The position numbers and the translations under genes are program-made. Positions 43,904 through 52,880 of a stretch of 64,000 nt of DNA are shown one piece after another. Below the pieces are notes generated by a model. The model saw only the letters and a list, made by a program, of their open reading frames with translations. It was not told the origin of the DNA and searched no databases. The DNA comes from Sulfurimonas sp. (GTDB lineage Bacteria; Campylobacterota; Campylobacteria; Campylobacterales; Sulfurimonadaceae). The DNA lies in contig JAOFSE010000009.1 in assembly GCA_028044295.1 (NCBI GenBank), positions 23,308-87,307 of the forward strand, given 5' to 3'. Positions within the stretch are counted from its first letter, which is position 1, and the number at the start of each line of letters is the position of its first letter.

Positions 43904-45067
43904 TTAATAATCCTGTATTTTTGTAATTAATTCTCGCGACTGTTCTAATGCAGACTCAACTTCATCATAGACTAAAGCAACTGCGAGGCGTCGACCTTTA
44001 TGAGCTTCTGGCTTTGAAAATACTCTAACAAATGAGTTGTCACTAAAAAGAGAGTCATCAACATCTATAACTGGAGCAAAGTTATGTCTATCTGATTTAA
44101 ATGCAGCCGAAGCTCCACTTCCATAAAATGTAAAACCTAATGGCAGTCCAAGCACAGCTCTTAAATGGAGTGCAAATTCACTCTGTGATTGAGTAATGAG
44201 TGTTACCATCCCTGTATCGTGTGGACGAGGTGAAACCTCTGAGAAATATACCTCATCATCTTTTACAAACATCTCTACACCAAAAATACCGCGACCACCT
44301 AAACCATCTGTTACAGTTTTTGCCATATCTTGAGCTTTCTTCTTTGCTACTTCACTCATCTGCATCGGTTGCCATGAAAAAACATAATCTCCATCACGTT
44401 GTTCATGACCTATAGGTTCACAAAAAACTGTCTCTTTCCCATTTCTAGCTGTAAGTAAAGTTATCTCATAATCAAAATCTATAAAGGCCTCAACTATAAG
44501 TTCACTAGCATCTCCGCGAGCCTCTTTAGCCATTTCCCAAGATGCACTAACCTCTTCCTCGCCTTTGCATATACTTTGACCATGACCAGATGAACTCATA
44601 ACTGGTTTTATAACACATGGATAACCCATTCGCTTTGTAGCTTCTTTTAAATCTTCTTCTGTAGTTACAAACTCATAGGGACCAGTTTTTAGACCAAGTA
44701 CCTCTGCCGCAAACGTCCGAATGTTTTTTCTGTTCATAGTTTTACTCACAGCATTAGCATTTGGAATAACGTTATATCCTTTGTCTTCAGCTGCAAAAAG
44801 AGCATCAATACTAATTGCTTCAATCTCAGGTAAAATGAAATCAGGTTTTTCGCGGTAAATAATCTCTAAGAGAGCATCTTTATCTTGCATATTAACAACG
44901 TATGAGCGATGTGCTACGTGGTGTGCTGGTGCATTTTGATATCTGTCAACTGCTATAACCTCAAGACCTAATCTTTGAGCTTCAATAACAACTTCTTTAC
45001 CTAGTTCACCTGAACCTAGTAACATAATTTTTTTAGAGTTTGATTTTAGTGGAGCGGAGAATTGCAT
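43904..45067 (-). CDS. purT: formate-dependent GAR transformylase PurT
   Basis: Uses formate and ATP to formylate glycinamide ribonucleotide in purine synthesis. The 387-residue ATP-grasp protein begins [23 protein letters not shown] and has [31 protein letters not shown] and [14 protein letters not shown], all PurT blocks. AAAGGGAT precedes the ATG and a TATAAT lies about 30 nt upstream. It is separate from purKE in the same window. Confidence 0.96.
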   Translation of the reverse strand: MQFSAPLKSNSKKIMLLGSGELGKEVVIEAQRLGLEVIAVDRYQNAPAHHVAHRSYVVNMQDKDALLEIIYREKPDFILPEIEAISIDALFAAEDKGYNVIPNANAVSKTMNRKNIRTFAAEVLGLKTGPYEFVTTEEDLKEATKRMGYPCVIKPVMSSSGHGQSICKGEEEVSASWEMAKEARGDASELIVEAFIDFDYEITLLTARNGKETVFCEPIGHEQRDGDYVFSWQPMQMSEVAKKKAQDMAKTVTDGLGGRGIFGVEMFVKDDEVYFSEVSPRPHDTGMVTLITQSQSEFALHLRAVLGLPLGFTFYGSGASAAFKSDRHNFAPVIDVDDSLFSDNSFVRVFSKPEAHKGRRLAVALVYDEVESALEQSRELITKIQDY

Positions 45068-45121
45068 GGTATATAATCCCTTTAAAATAGTAAAGAGATT
45101 ATATCAGAGTAGAGCTAAAAT

Positions 45122-47272
45122 TTAATTTTTAAGCCCAATTAGAGTTTGAAGAAGCTGATCTGAAGTGGTAATAGTCTTACCATTTGCTTGATAACCCCTT
45201 TGAATAATAATAAGCTGAGTCAGTGAACGAGACAAGTCAACATTAGAAGCTTCTAGTGCTGATGACTGAATAAATCCACGTCCTGATGTAGCTGCAGAAC
45301 CAATAATTGGGTCACCTGAATTGGCAGTTTGTACATACACACTACCACCCTCAGTTGAAAGACCCTCATTATTTGTAAATTTAGCCATACCAACTTGCGC
45401 TAGACCAAATGATCTACCATTTGAGAATGAACCAACGATAGTACCACTTTGATCAATTCTAATACCAACTAAATCACCACCAGTAAAACCATCTTGAGAG
45501 ATACCTGATGTTGATGAAGTAGAATCAAAAGATGTCATCCCATCAAAAAGACTAGATGTACCAAAATTAAAATTAACTTGTTGTTCAGGTGAAGAACCAT
45601 TATTACCCGTAAAAGACACATTTGGTGGGTTAAACGTTGCAAGTGAACCATCGTTATTAAAACGAATAGAACCTGTTTTCTCACTTGGTATAACCGTTCC
45701 CCCTATTTCTGCTGGTGGAGGAACACTAATATTCATATCCCATGTACTACCAGTAGTTGTATCAACAGAAACCTTTCTAAATTCCATTCTAAGTGTATGT
45801 TTAGAACCTAATGAATCAAACAAATCAATTGAACTTGAATGTGTAGCCGCATTAAAAGATTGAGAAAAAGCTTTACCAGTTCCACCCGATGCTATAACAG
45901 AGTTAAGAGCTTCTAAATTTCTAGTAAAACGTATATTTTCTGTTGTACCTACTCTAAGTGCCGTTATAGAAAGATTTATATTGTAGTCTGCCCCTGCTGA
46001 ACCACCAGGATTAGAAACTTCAAATTTACCCTGATCATTTATTGCTACACTTACATTGTTATCTTCTGTCGTACCGTCTAAGTCAACATCTCTTGCCTGA
46101 ATTTCTAAAGCATGACGTAAGTCAGCAATAGTCTTAAACTCTTTATCTGCTCCTACAGCTGTAGTAGAACCAGTAGCATTATAAGTATATTTAAAAGCTG
46201 TCTCATTTGCACCTACAAGTGGTGTTACTGGAGTTAGAGCAAGATTAGAATTAGCCCCAAAAGCTGTAATATGGATATTATGAGAAGCGGATGGATTACT
46301 ATTTGTATTCTCTAGTGTCAATATACCAGCTGCATCTGCAGCTGCTGTAACACCTGTTGTTGCTGTTCCAGCATTTATAGCCTTAACTATTATTGAAGCA
46401 TTTTGAACAGATGTATTACCAGCTTTAAGCGTATAATTTATAGTATGTGTTGAACCATCATCTAATGTTAAATCAATTGTTTCAGCAGCATCAGCACCTA
46501 AACCACCAGTAACTGCACCACCACCAGTAACAACAGCATTTTGAAAAGATGCCCAAATACCTTGTCCTTCTTGAAGAGAAAAAGCTTCCCCAACATCATT
46601 AAACATAACACCCATATCACCAGAAGTGATTGAATTACCATTAGAATCAGTTGCACCTGTCGCCACTGCTGGGAATACACCACTACTAGCTACTTCATAA
46701 GCAGGTGAATAATTATCTACGTAAATACCAGCATTAAGATTTGCTTTTAAAACAACTTCAGATGTTGCACTAGCAGGAGTAGTAAGTCCCGGTGGGATGT
46801 TGATACTTTCAATCGGTGCAGTTGCATCAACCTTACCAGTAGTCGTATCTCTCACCCAACCTTGAACAATGAAACCATTGTTATCAACAAAGTTACCACC
46901 TGCATCAAACTTGAAGTCTCCTGCACGAGTGTATTTGTAAGATTTACCTGCATCTGGTGAAACAATGAAAAAACCATCACCTTGAATAGCAACATCTGTA
47001 TTTTTATCAGAGTTTTGAATAGAACCTTGAGAATAAATCGTAGTCATAGAAGCTACAGTAGAACCAAGTCCAACTTGAACAGCATTTTTACCACCAAGGT
47101 CACCTTGTGGAGCTGTTGCAATCGACTTTGTTTGAGCTAAAAGGTCTGAAAAGTTTGCACGAGAATATTTAAAACCTGTAGTGTTAACATTAGCAATATT
47201 GTTAGACTCTACATCCATCGCGATTTGATGCGATTGTAAACCGGATACACCGGCATATAATGATTTTAACAT
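45122..47272 (-). CDS. flgE: flagellar hook protein FlgE (long form)
   Basis: Builds the external flagellar hook. The 716-residue protein has the rod/hook N-terminus (MLKSLYAGVSGLQSHQIAMD, then SNNIANVNTTGFKYSRANF), a large variable central region about 180-480 that forms the exposed domains, and a conserved C-terminus (SNVDLSRSLTQLIIIQRGYQANGKTI). AAGGAT precedes ATG. A sigma-54 promoter lies 31-47 nt upstream of the ATG, as for hook genes of this phylum. It resembles the large hook protein of Campylobacter rather than the shorter FlgE encoded next door. Confidence 0.92.
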   Translation of the reverse strand: MLKSLYAGVSGLQSHQIAMDVESNNIANVNTTGFKYSRANFSDLLAQTKSIATAPQGDLGGKNAVQVGLGSTVASMTTIYSQGSIQNSDKNTDVAIQGDGFFIVSPDAGKSYKYTRAGDFKFDAGGNFVDNNGFIVQGWVRDTTTGKVDATAPIESINIPPGLTTPASATSEVVLKANLNAGIYVDNYSPAYEVASSGVFPAVATGATDSNGNSITSGDMGVMFNDVGEAFSLQEGQGIWASFQNAVVTGGGAVTGGLGADAAETIDLTLDDGSTHTINYTLKAGNTSVQNASIIVKAINAGTATTGVTAAADAAGILTLENTNSNPSASHNIHITAFGANSNLALTPVTPLVGANETAFKYTYNATGSTTAVGADKEFKTIADLRHALEIQARDVDLDGTTEDNNVSVAINDQGKFEVSNPGGSAGADYNINLSITALRVGTTENIRFTRNLEALNSVIASGGTGKAFSQSFNAATHSSSIDLFDSLGSKHTLRMEFRKVSVDTTTGSTWDMNISVPPPAEIGGTVIPSEKTGSIRFNNDGSLATFNPPNVSFTGNNGSSPEQQVNFNFGTSSLFDGMTSFDSTSSTSGISQDGFTGGDLVGIRIDQSGTIVGSFSNGRSFGLAQVGMAKFTNNEGLSTEGGSVYVQTANSGDPIIGSAATSGRGFIQSSALEASNVDLSRSLTQLIIIQRGYQANGKTITTSDQLLQTLIGLKN

Positions 47273-47302
47273 CTTAAATCCTTTATATTAGTAAATATAA
47301 GT

Positions 47303-47319
47303 AGCAAGATGTGTTCCAA
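47303..47319 (-). promoter_or_regulatory. sigma-54 promoter of flgE (long form)
   Basis: Minus strand TTGGAACACATCTTGCT: GG and GC are separated by exactly 10 nt (TGGAAC-N5-TTGCT), a near-consensus RpoN site, 31 nt from the ATG. Confidence 0.75.
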
Positions 47320-47346
47320 CTTTATGAAAAGGGTTTTAGAGGGGGA

Positions 47347-48603
47347 TTAAGCGTCCATACTTAGAGCTTTTTGTAACATTTGGTCAGCTGTAGTTATTGA
47401 TTTTGAATTTGCATCATAAGATCTTTGCATAATGATGATTTCTGTTAACCCAGCATCTAGTCTTACATTTGAGCCTTCAAGTTTAAAGTTTGTTAAGTCT
47501 GTTCCGATAATATTATTTCCATCAGCATCTTGAGTGAATTGTGGTGTTCCACTATTACTACTCTCAAAAAATCTTGCACCATTAGCACGTACAAGTCCTC
47601 TATCATTTGCAAATTGAAAAACTGCTACAGTAGCAACATTACTCTGTTCACCATTGGTAAATGTAGCTAAGACTTCTCCATTTTTATTTATCTCGTACCC
47701 TGTTAACTCTCCTGGTTTTAGGCCATCTGAAGTACTAGAAACTGAAGGGTCTGCTTGAATAGATATTAAAAAACCATTAGTGCCGCCAAGATTTATATTT
47801 ATTGGTGCTCCTTGGTTGTCAATACTGCTTAATGTATTAGATATCAGAAGTCCTGTCTCATCAAAACTAACCACACCTGTTTCAGTTGAGTAAACTGTGT
47901 TATCAGCTAAACCTTCAATAGTAGCCGTAACATCCCACTGAACTCCAGGGGGAACTTGTACATCAGACTTGTTAAACTCTAATCTGAGGTTATTTTTAGT
48001 ACCTTCTGGATTTATAGCCTTAGTACTAATAGTTTGTACACTTTCATTGAGGCTCAAGTTTCCATAAAAGTTTGCCTCTGATGTTGGAATAGGTGGATAA
48101 TATAAATTTTCTGGGAAACTAAGCTTTTCTTGTTCTGTTACATCAGAAAGAGGAATATTCCCCAAATCTTCTGTTAGTATTTCCCCATCTATATTATTGC
48201 CCATTGTACCAAGAACAAAAAAGCCATCGTGAGTTACTAGGTCTCTATTTGAATCAAAAGTAAAACTACCATCTCTGGTATAAAGAGTCTCACCTAGTCC
48301 TTGTATACCAAACCAACCATCACCAAGAATAGCTAAGTCATTTGCACTCTCAGTAAGCTGAAATACACCACGAGATTCATCCATAAGTATAGTATCAAGC
48401 TTTGTACCAACACCAACAGTACTGCTTACGCTAGAACTTTCTGCATCAGTATTGAGAGCTCTCTCAAACATATTTGAGAATTCTGTAGTATAACCACGAA
48501 AACCTACAGTACTTGTGTTGGCAAGATTATCAGTTATAACATCTATAGCCTTTTGACCAGCGTGTAGTCCTGTTAGTCCTGTATAAAAAGCTTGAGTCAT
48601 CAT
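47347..48603 (-). CDS. flgE: flagellar hook-type protein FlgE (short form)
   Basis: A 418-residue rod/hook family protein. N-terminus TQAFYTGLTGLHAGQKAID with NLANTSTVGFRGYTTEF, a middle FlgE-type domain and C-terminal LDAGLTEIIIMQRSYDANSKSI. It follows flgD by 10 bp. In C. jejuni, fliK-flgD-flgE(Cj0043) has the same order and the actual hook is a separate, longer gene. The short form may therefore cap, initiate or adapt the hook; that role is inferred. Confidence 0.9.
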   Translation of the reverse strand: MMTQAFYTGLTGLHAGQKAIDVITDNLANTSTVGFRGYTTEFSNMFERALNTDAESSSVSSTVGVGTKLDTILMDESRGVFQLTESANDLAILGDGWFGIQGLGETLYTRDGSFTFDSNRDLVTHDGFFVLGTMGNNIDGEILTEDLGNIPLSDVTEQEKLSFPENLYYPPIPTSEANFYGNLSLNESVQTISTKAINPEGTKNNLRLEFNKSDVQVPPGVQWDVTATIEGLADNTVYSTETGVVSFDETGLLISNTLSSIDNQGAPININLGGTNGFLISIQADPSVSSTSDGLKPGELTGYEINKNGEVLATFTNGEQSNVATVAVFQFANDRGLVRANGARFFESSNSGTPQFTQDADGNNIIGTDLTNFKLEGSNVRLDAGLTEIIIMQRSYDANSKSITTADQMLQKALSMDA

Positions 48604-48613
48604 AATAAGCTCC

Positions 48614-49279
48614 TTAGTATACTTCTTGAATACGCTCTAGTGGAACATAGTTTGAACCAACTTTGACAAGAGTGTTACCACCATCAAATCTTACAGACTC
48701 GATTGGGTATGCCCCAAGTCTTGTTTCTAAATTTTGTCCACTTGGTGTTGTATAAGCAGCATTTACATAATAAAGTCCACTCTCAGCAACACCACCAGCG
48801 TTATCAGTACCATCCCAGTCAAACTGATATACTCCAGAAGAGTTTGTACCAACATTAAGTGTTTTTATAACAGATCCTGAACCATCCAGAACCTGAACAC
48901 TACCCTCTTGAATGTCTGCTGGGAAATATACCTCAAATGAGCTACTTGAACCCTCATCTAGAGTTATTGCATTACTTCCTAAGTCTGCTGTTTTACCTAT
49001 AGCAGATATTGTCGAAAACTGTTGAGCACTTCCAAGAGAAGCTGCTAAATCAGATAGAGCTTGATTAGTATTTTCAGATGCTTCAAGACCTGCTAGTTGT
49101 GAAGTCTGTGTAAGAATCTTCTCACTATCCATTGGTTCTGTCGGATCTTGATGTTGAAGCTCTACTAGTAGAAGCGTCATAAAGTCATCTTTACCTAGAA
49201 CTCTTTTATCTTTTACTGCTTCATCAAGTTTTGGGTTTGCATATAAGGCTGCATTTTCGCCTACTGAATTAATTGCCAT
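48614..49279 (-). CDS. flgD: flagellar hook cap/assembly protein FlgD
   Basis: A 221-residue scaffold for hook growth, removed when the hook is finished. The N-terminal RVLGKDDFMTLLLVELQHQDPTEPMDSEKILTQ-type block (split here) is the FlgD signature, and the C-terminal half has a FlgD Ig/tudor-like region (YQFDWDGTDNAGGVAESGLYYV). It sits 15 bp after fliK and 10 bp before the short flgE. Confidence 0.94.
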   Translation of the reverse strand: MAINSVGENAALYANPKLDEAVKDKRVLGKDDFMTLLLVELQHQDPTEPMDSEKILTQTSQLAGLEASENTNQALSDLAASLGSAQQFSTISAIGKTADLGSNAITLDEGSSSSFEVYFPADIQEGSVQVLDGSGSVIKTLNVGTNSSGVYQFDWDGTDNAGGVAESGLYYVNAAYTTPSGQNLETRLGAYPIESVRFDGGNTLVKVGSNYVPLERIQEVY

Positions 49280-49294
49280 AATATATCCTTTATC

Positions 49295-51055
49295 TTAACC
49301 GTATTGAGGAACTACTATCTCTAGAGAACTTAAAATCTCTTCGTTTTCCTCTGATTTTTCAATGTAGCTATACTCTTCGTGAGCCTCTTGCTCATTGTGT
49401 CTTTGTTGATGCTGATTCGCATTTGCATCATTTCCTGAGTTACTATTAAAGTTAAATGAAGCATTATTTATACCAGTGTTGTTTAGCTGAACTTTTAAAT
49501 CATTTACATTCATAGCTAATGTATTGATTGCAGCGTTATTAGAGCTAAGTGTTACATGTAGATTTTTACCACGCTGAATAACTGTTAAATCAACCTCTCC
49601 AAGTCTCTGTGGATTAAGTTGAACTTTTACTCTTGTAAATGGTGACTTGTAATCTTCAATAGCAGTTTTAACATCGCCTGATAAGTACTTAATCATCTGC
49701 TTCGCTTCTTTTAACTTAGCATCAAAACCATCATCATTTTGAACTGATTGAGTATCTGTTTTTACAACTTCTACACCATCATCTGCAGCTGAATTATCTC
49801 CACGAAGAAGATTCTCTAAACTTTTATTAGCTTCAGTAGTTGCATTAGAAGCTATTACCTTAGCTGTTGCAACTGAAAAGTCTGCCGTAAGTGCTGGATT
49901 TTGTGTAGCAGGTTTTTCACCGCGAAGAAGAAGTTTAAGTGTCTCATCTGCTTTTTCTTTTACTGTTTTGGTCTCTACCTTGAACTGTTTAACTTGAACA
50001 ATCTGTTCAGTTGTATGTTCAACTGGCGTTTGAGCTTTAAAAAGTGGAGTAGACTTTACTTCTTTTTTAACTTGAACAGCTTTTTCTTCTACATGTAACT
50101 TAGTATCTAAGTCATCTTCAACAACTTTAGCAACTTCTTTAACATCGGTAGCTTTTGTTTTTACATCTTTATTTTGAGTAGCAATCTCTTTAATCACATC
50201 ACTACTACTCTTAACATCAGTATCTACTTTATTGGCGACTACTTCTTTTATTAATGTCGCCGTTTTTACTTCAGTTTTTACTTCAGTTTTTACTTCAGTT
50301 TTTACTTCAGTTTTTACTTCAGTTTCTACCTTCTTTATAGCTACTTCTTTCACATCAATAGCTTTAGTTTGTAAATCAGCATCTACTTTTTTCACTTCAA
50401 CAGTTTTTGTTTTCACATCTTCTGATTTTATATCTCTAGCTTGTAGTAAATCTTTTACATGTGACTTTTTCTCTTCTTTAACCTCAGTAACTGGTACTTT
50501 TTCTATTGCGTCTTTATTACTAAGAGTTTTTACATCTTCTTTTATAGACTGTTTTAAATCTACATGTATCTTAACTTCTTCTATTGTAATTTTAGAGATA
50601 TCAATGTCAAACTTTTTAGCAACAGCGACTAAGCCTTTTAAAGTTTTTGGAAGCTCTTTAACTTGAGCCATTTTAAAGCCATCACTCTCTTCAATCTTAT
50701 CTTTTAAATAACTTTTCGCATCAGCTATAAGAGTTTTTAAGTCTTTTATAGCTAGATTTTTCGTAAGCTCTGGATTTAACTCTAATGGTATTTCATCACT
50801 CTTAAGAGCTAAAGAGTCTTCACCCTTTAAAAGTCCTAACAGCATGTCATTTTTAGACAAACCTTTTACATCCTTATCTTCAGCACCTAAAGATAGGATT
50901 AGTGAACCATTTTGAATACGTTTAGAGTCTTTTTCATCGCTTACGCCACGAAGAAGTTCTGAAAACGAAAGTGTTGGTTCATCACTTGGAGTTGTTATGC
51001 TAAGAGGAGAAGCAGAGGCTGTTTTAGCTTCGCTTTTCATATCTAGTGAAATCAT
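49295..51055 (-). CDS. fliK: flagellar hook-length control protein FliK
   Basis: Measures hook length and switches export to filament proteins. The 586-residue protein has a long disordered Lys/Glu/Val-rich N-terminal ruler region, including five perfect TEVK-type tandem repeats, and a C-terminal FliK domain with VKVQLNPQRLGEVDLTVIQRG and LKVQLNNTGI. AAAGGAG precedes the ATG. It is the first gene of the fliK-flgD-flgE operon behind a sigma-54 promoter. Confidence 0.9.
   Translation of the reverse strand: MISLDMKSEAKTASASPLSITTPSDEPTLSFSELLRGVSDEKDSKRIQNGSLILSLGAEDKDVKGLSKNDMLLGLLKGEDSLALKSDEIPLELNPELTKNLAIKDLKTLIADAKSYLKDKIEESDGFKMAQVKELPKTLKGLVAVAKKFDIDISKITIEEVKIHVDLKQSIKEDVKTLSNKDAIEKVPVTEVKEEKKSHVKDLLQARDIKSEDVKTKTVEVKKVDADLQTKAIDVKEVAIKKVETEVKTEVKTEVKTEVKTEVKTATLIKEVVANKVDTDVKSSSDVIKEIATQNKDVKTKATDVKEVAKVVEDDLDTKLHVEEKAVQVKKEVKSTPLFKAQTPVEHTTEQIVQVKQFKVETKTVKEKADETLKLLLRGEKPATQNPALTADFSVATAKVIASNATTEANKSLENLLRGDNSAADDGVEVVKTDTQSVQNDDGFDAKLKEAKQMIKYLSGDVKTAIEDYKSPFTRVKVQLNPQRLGEVDLTVIQRGKNLHVTLSSNNAAINTLAMNVNDLKVQLNNTGINNASFNFNSNSGNDANANQHQQRHNEQEAHEEYSYIEKSEENEEILSSLEIVVPQYG
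50262..50321 (-). repeat. five perfect 12-bp tandem repeats in fliK
   Basis: GTTTTTACTTCA (plus strand) is repeated five times without change, encoding Lys-Thr-Glu-Val repeats, with a degenerate sixth copy at 50322. The unit is in frame, so copy-number change alters FliK length without breaking it. Confidence 0.95.
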
Positions 51056-51138
51056 TTTTTGCTCCTTTAGAGTAGAAACTTCTATAAGATAAAGTTTCCT
51101 CTATTGTCCCTTTTTAAAGAGGGTATTTTTAAAAATAA

Positions 51139-51155
51139 AGCATTAACTATTCCAA
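51139..51155 (-). promoter_or_regulatory. sigma-54 promoter of fliK-flgD-flgE
   Basis: Minus strand TTGGAATAGTTAATGCT has GG-N10-GC spacing (TGGAAT-N5-ATGCT) about 84 nt before the fliK ATG. Confidence 0.65.
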
Positions 51156-51191
51156 TATTAAAAATATAATATAATTACCGATATTACCTTT

Positions 51192-51449
51192 ATGAAAAAA
51201 AGAAGCCTATTATTAACACCTATATTACTTTTTGCACTTAGTCCTTTTGACACTCCCAAAGCAAATACCTTTAATACATCTGCTTATGAGAGTAAAAAAA
51301 GTTTAGAGAATAAAAAAGTTGTGAAAAATAAAAAGCTTACATGCAGATATGTGTGTGATAAAAAAGTATATAAGGAACAGCGTATCTCAGAAGCTGTGTC
51401 CTTCTACAAGAAAGATAAAAACTATACGTTTATTTCAGATAAAGATTAA
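51192..51449 (+). CDS. small exported hypothetical protein
   Basis: An 85-residue protein with a signal peptide-like start (MKKRSLLLTPILLFALSPF) and a short basic mature part with one CxxxC pair (CRYVCDKK). It is divergent from fliK. No Shine-Dalgarno sequence; two overlapping TATAAT boxes at 51165-51175 lie 16 nt before ATG. It overlaps the convergent degenerate GGDEF gene by 20 bp. Function unknown. Confidence 0.6.
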   Translation: MKKRSLLLTPILLFALSPFDTPKANTFNTSAYESKKSLENKKVVKNKKLTCRYVCDKKVYKEQRISEAVSFYKKDKNYTFISDKD

Positions 51450-51852
51450 AAGAGTCTAAACATTTTAAGTCATTTTTATAAGTAGCGCTTACAATATCCG
51501 CAAGCTCTTCGACAAGTGTATCAGACTTCTCCCCATCAACAGGATAAGAAACCATATATGAATCCAACTCTTTACTGAAAAACTCTACAAACATATTTTT
51601 CACAATGTCTGCTCCATACTTATCAGTGTATGGTAGAACAAAAAAGTAATCTCCACCACTATTCACAATAGAGTCAGAGTTTCTAAGTACATGTTCTAGA
51701 GAATTTTTAATAACTTCCTCTTTTACAACGGAAAAATCACAATAAAGTAGAGTAAAACTCTCAGCTCTATTTTCATCTAATCTCTCAGCTATACCTATAT
51801 TTAAATCAAGAAGTTGTTTAAAGTTTTCAAATCCAAAGTGAACACCAGCCAT
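51430..51852 (-). CDS. small degenerate GGDEF-like protein
   Basis: A 140-residue protein with the second half of a GGDEF fold: SLEHVLRNSDSIVNSGGDYFFVLPYTD corresponds to the loR.sD.i.R.GGdEFvvlLP block, with GGDYF as the signature. Preceding residues (AESFTLLYCDFSVVKEE) fit the metal-binding strand. It lacks sensor and membrane parts and the length of a full domain, so catalysis is unlikely; a c-di-GMP or protein-binding remnant is possible. GGAG precedes the ATG. Confidence 0.65.
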   Translation of the reverse strand: MAGVHFGFENFKQLLDLNIGIAERLDENRAESFTLLYCDFSVVKEEVIKNSLEHVLRNSDSIVNSGGDYFFVLPYTDKYGADIVKNMFVEFFSKELDSYMVSYPVDGEKSDTLVEELADIVSATYKNDLKCLDSFNLYLK

Positions 51853-51902
51853 ATACTTTCTCCATATAATTAAATCTTATTGAACAAAGTATATCTAAAT
51901 AA

Positions 51903-52880
51903 TTAGAGTATTGTAAATGGCTTTATATCTTCTCTACTCTCAAGTGGTGACCCTGCTATATCGCTTCCATCATGAGAGATAATATATGACTCTGATGAGT
52001 TAGTTTTACAGTAAGTCAAAACTATTTTTGTTGCTAAAGCTTTATCTGCTTCACTTGCACTTTTACTTAAAAGTGCATGTGGTCCTGGTAGACCTACAGT
52101 TTTAAGGTGATAAAATTTATCGTTTTGTATATCTTGAAGGTATCCGTTCTCTTCTTGGTTTCGGCCAACTACAAGTTTCGCTCCATCGGCCAAACGAAGA
52201 TGACGACCAAACTTCATAAGTGGTATATCTTTCACTTCAAACTTATCGTGCTTTATAAAATCAACCATCTTTTTAGAGAAATTTTCATCAGTTAAAAGAC
52301 ATCCACCACCTGGGCTTTCAAAGTTATCTAATCCTATCTCTTTTACAAGCTCAAGCTGTCTGTCACGACTTCTACCTGTGATACCTTCTAGTTTATCTCT
52401 ATCTACCCAGCCCTTCTCTTCAGCTATAGTTGGTGCTAACATCTTTGCAGACATAGGACGAAGAAGAAGACCATCACAGTTACTCTCATTGAGTACTGTT
52501 TGAAGCGCATCTTTATTTTGACTCATAGGACGTTGTCCCATAACCTCACCACTTATTAAAAATGATGCACCCTCTGCTTCCATAATTCTTTTTGCAACTG
52601 CAAACATCTTTGCATGACAATCAATACAAGGGTTGAAGTTTTTTCCATAACCATGCTTAGGGTCAAACAAAACATCTTGAAGATATTCACTTTGAATATC
52701 GATTATCTTTAACTCTGCACCAACTTGATCACACATACTCTGCATATGGTCTAGTCTATCTTTTGTACTTCCAAAACCTGTATTTATATTTACCGCAAGT
52801 ACTTCTATGCCTTGGTCTATAATTAATTTAATTGCTAAAGTAGAGTCAAGACCTCCACTAAAAAGTGCTATTGCTTTCAT
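51903..52880 (-). CDS. PP-loop ATPase with NFACT-R-like C-terminal domain, putative tRNA thiolation
   Basis: A 325-residue protein beginning with the PP-loop ALFSGGLDSTLAI that adenylates a substrate carbonyl. The core (NPCIDCHAKMF, ISGEVMGQRPMSQ, GGGCLLTDENF) resembles MnmA/ThiI-like tRNA thiouridylases. The C-terminal half has GAKLVVGRNQEENGYL, like the NFACT-R RNA-binding module. Together they point to RNA modification, substrate unknown. Its ATG directly follows the rhlE stop, so it shares that transcript. Confidence 0.78.
   Translation of the reverse strand: MKAIALFSGGLDSTLAIKLIIDQGIEVLAVNINTGFGSTKDRLDHMQSMCDQVGAELKIIDIQSEYLQDVLFDPKHGYGKNFNPCIDCHAKMFAVAKRIMEAEGASFLISGEVMGQRPMSQNKDALQTVLNESNCDGLLLRPMSAKMLAPTIAEEKGWVDRDKLEGITGRSRDRQLELVKEIGLDNFESPGGGCLLTDENFSKKMVDFIKHDKFEVKDIPLMKFGRHLRLADGAKLVVGRNQEENGYLQDIQNDKFYHLKTVGLPGPHALLSKSASEADKALATKIVLTYCKTNSSESYIISHDGSDIAGSPLESREDIKPFTIL

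Noticed and set aside
50232..50666. 144-residue plus-strand ORF opposite fliK, rich in Thr-Ser-Val-Phe repeats
   Set aside because: It is the mirror of the fliK repeat and low-complexity coding region; no ribosome-binding site or family match.
51157..51191. Sigma-28 promoter (TAAA-N15-CCGATAT) before the 85-aa protein
   Set aside because: The -10-like part lies so close to ATG that the transcript would begin at the start codon; two TATAAT boxes explain the region equally well.
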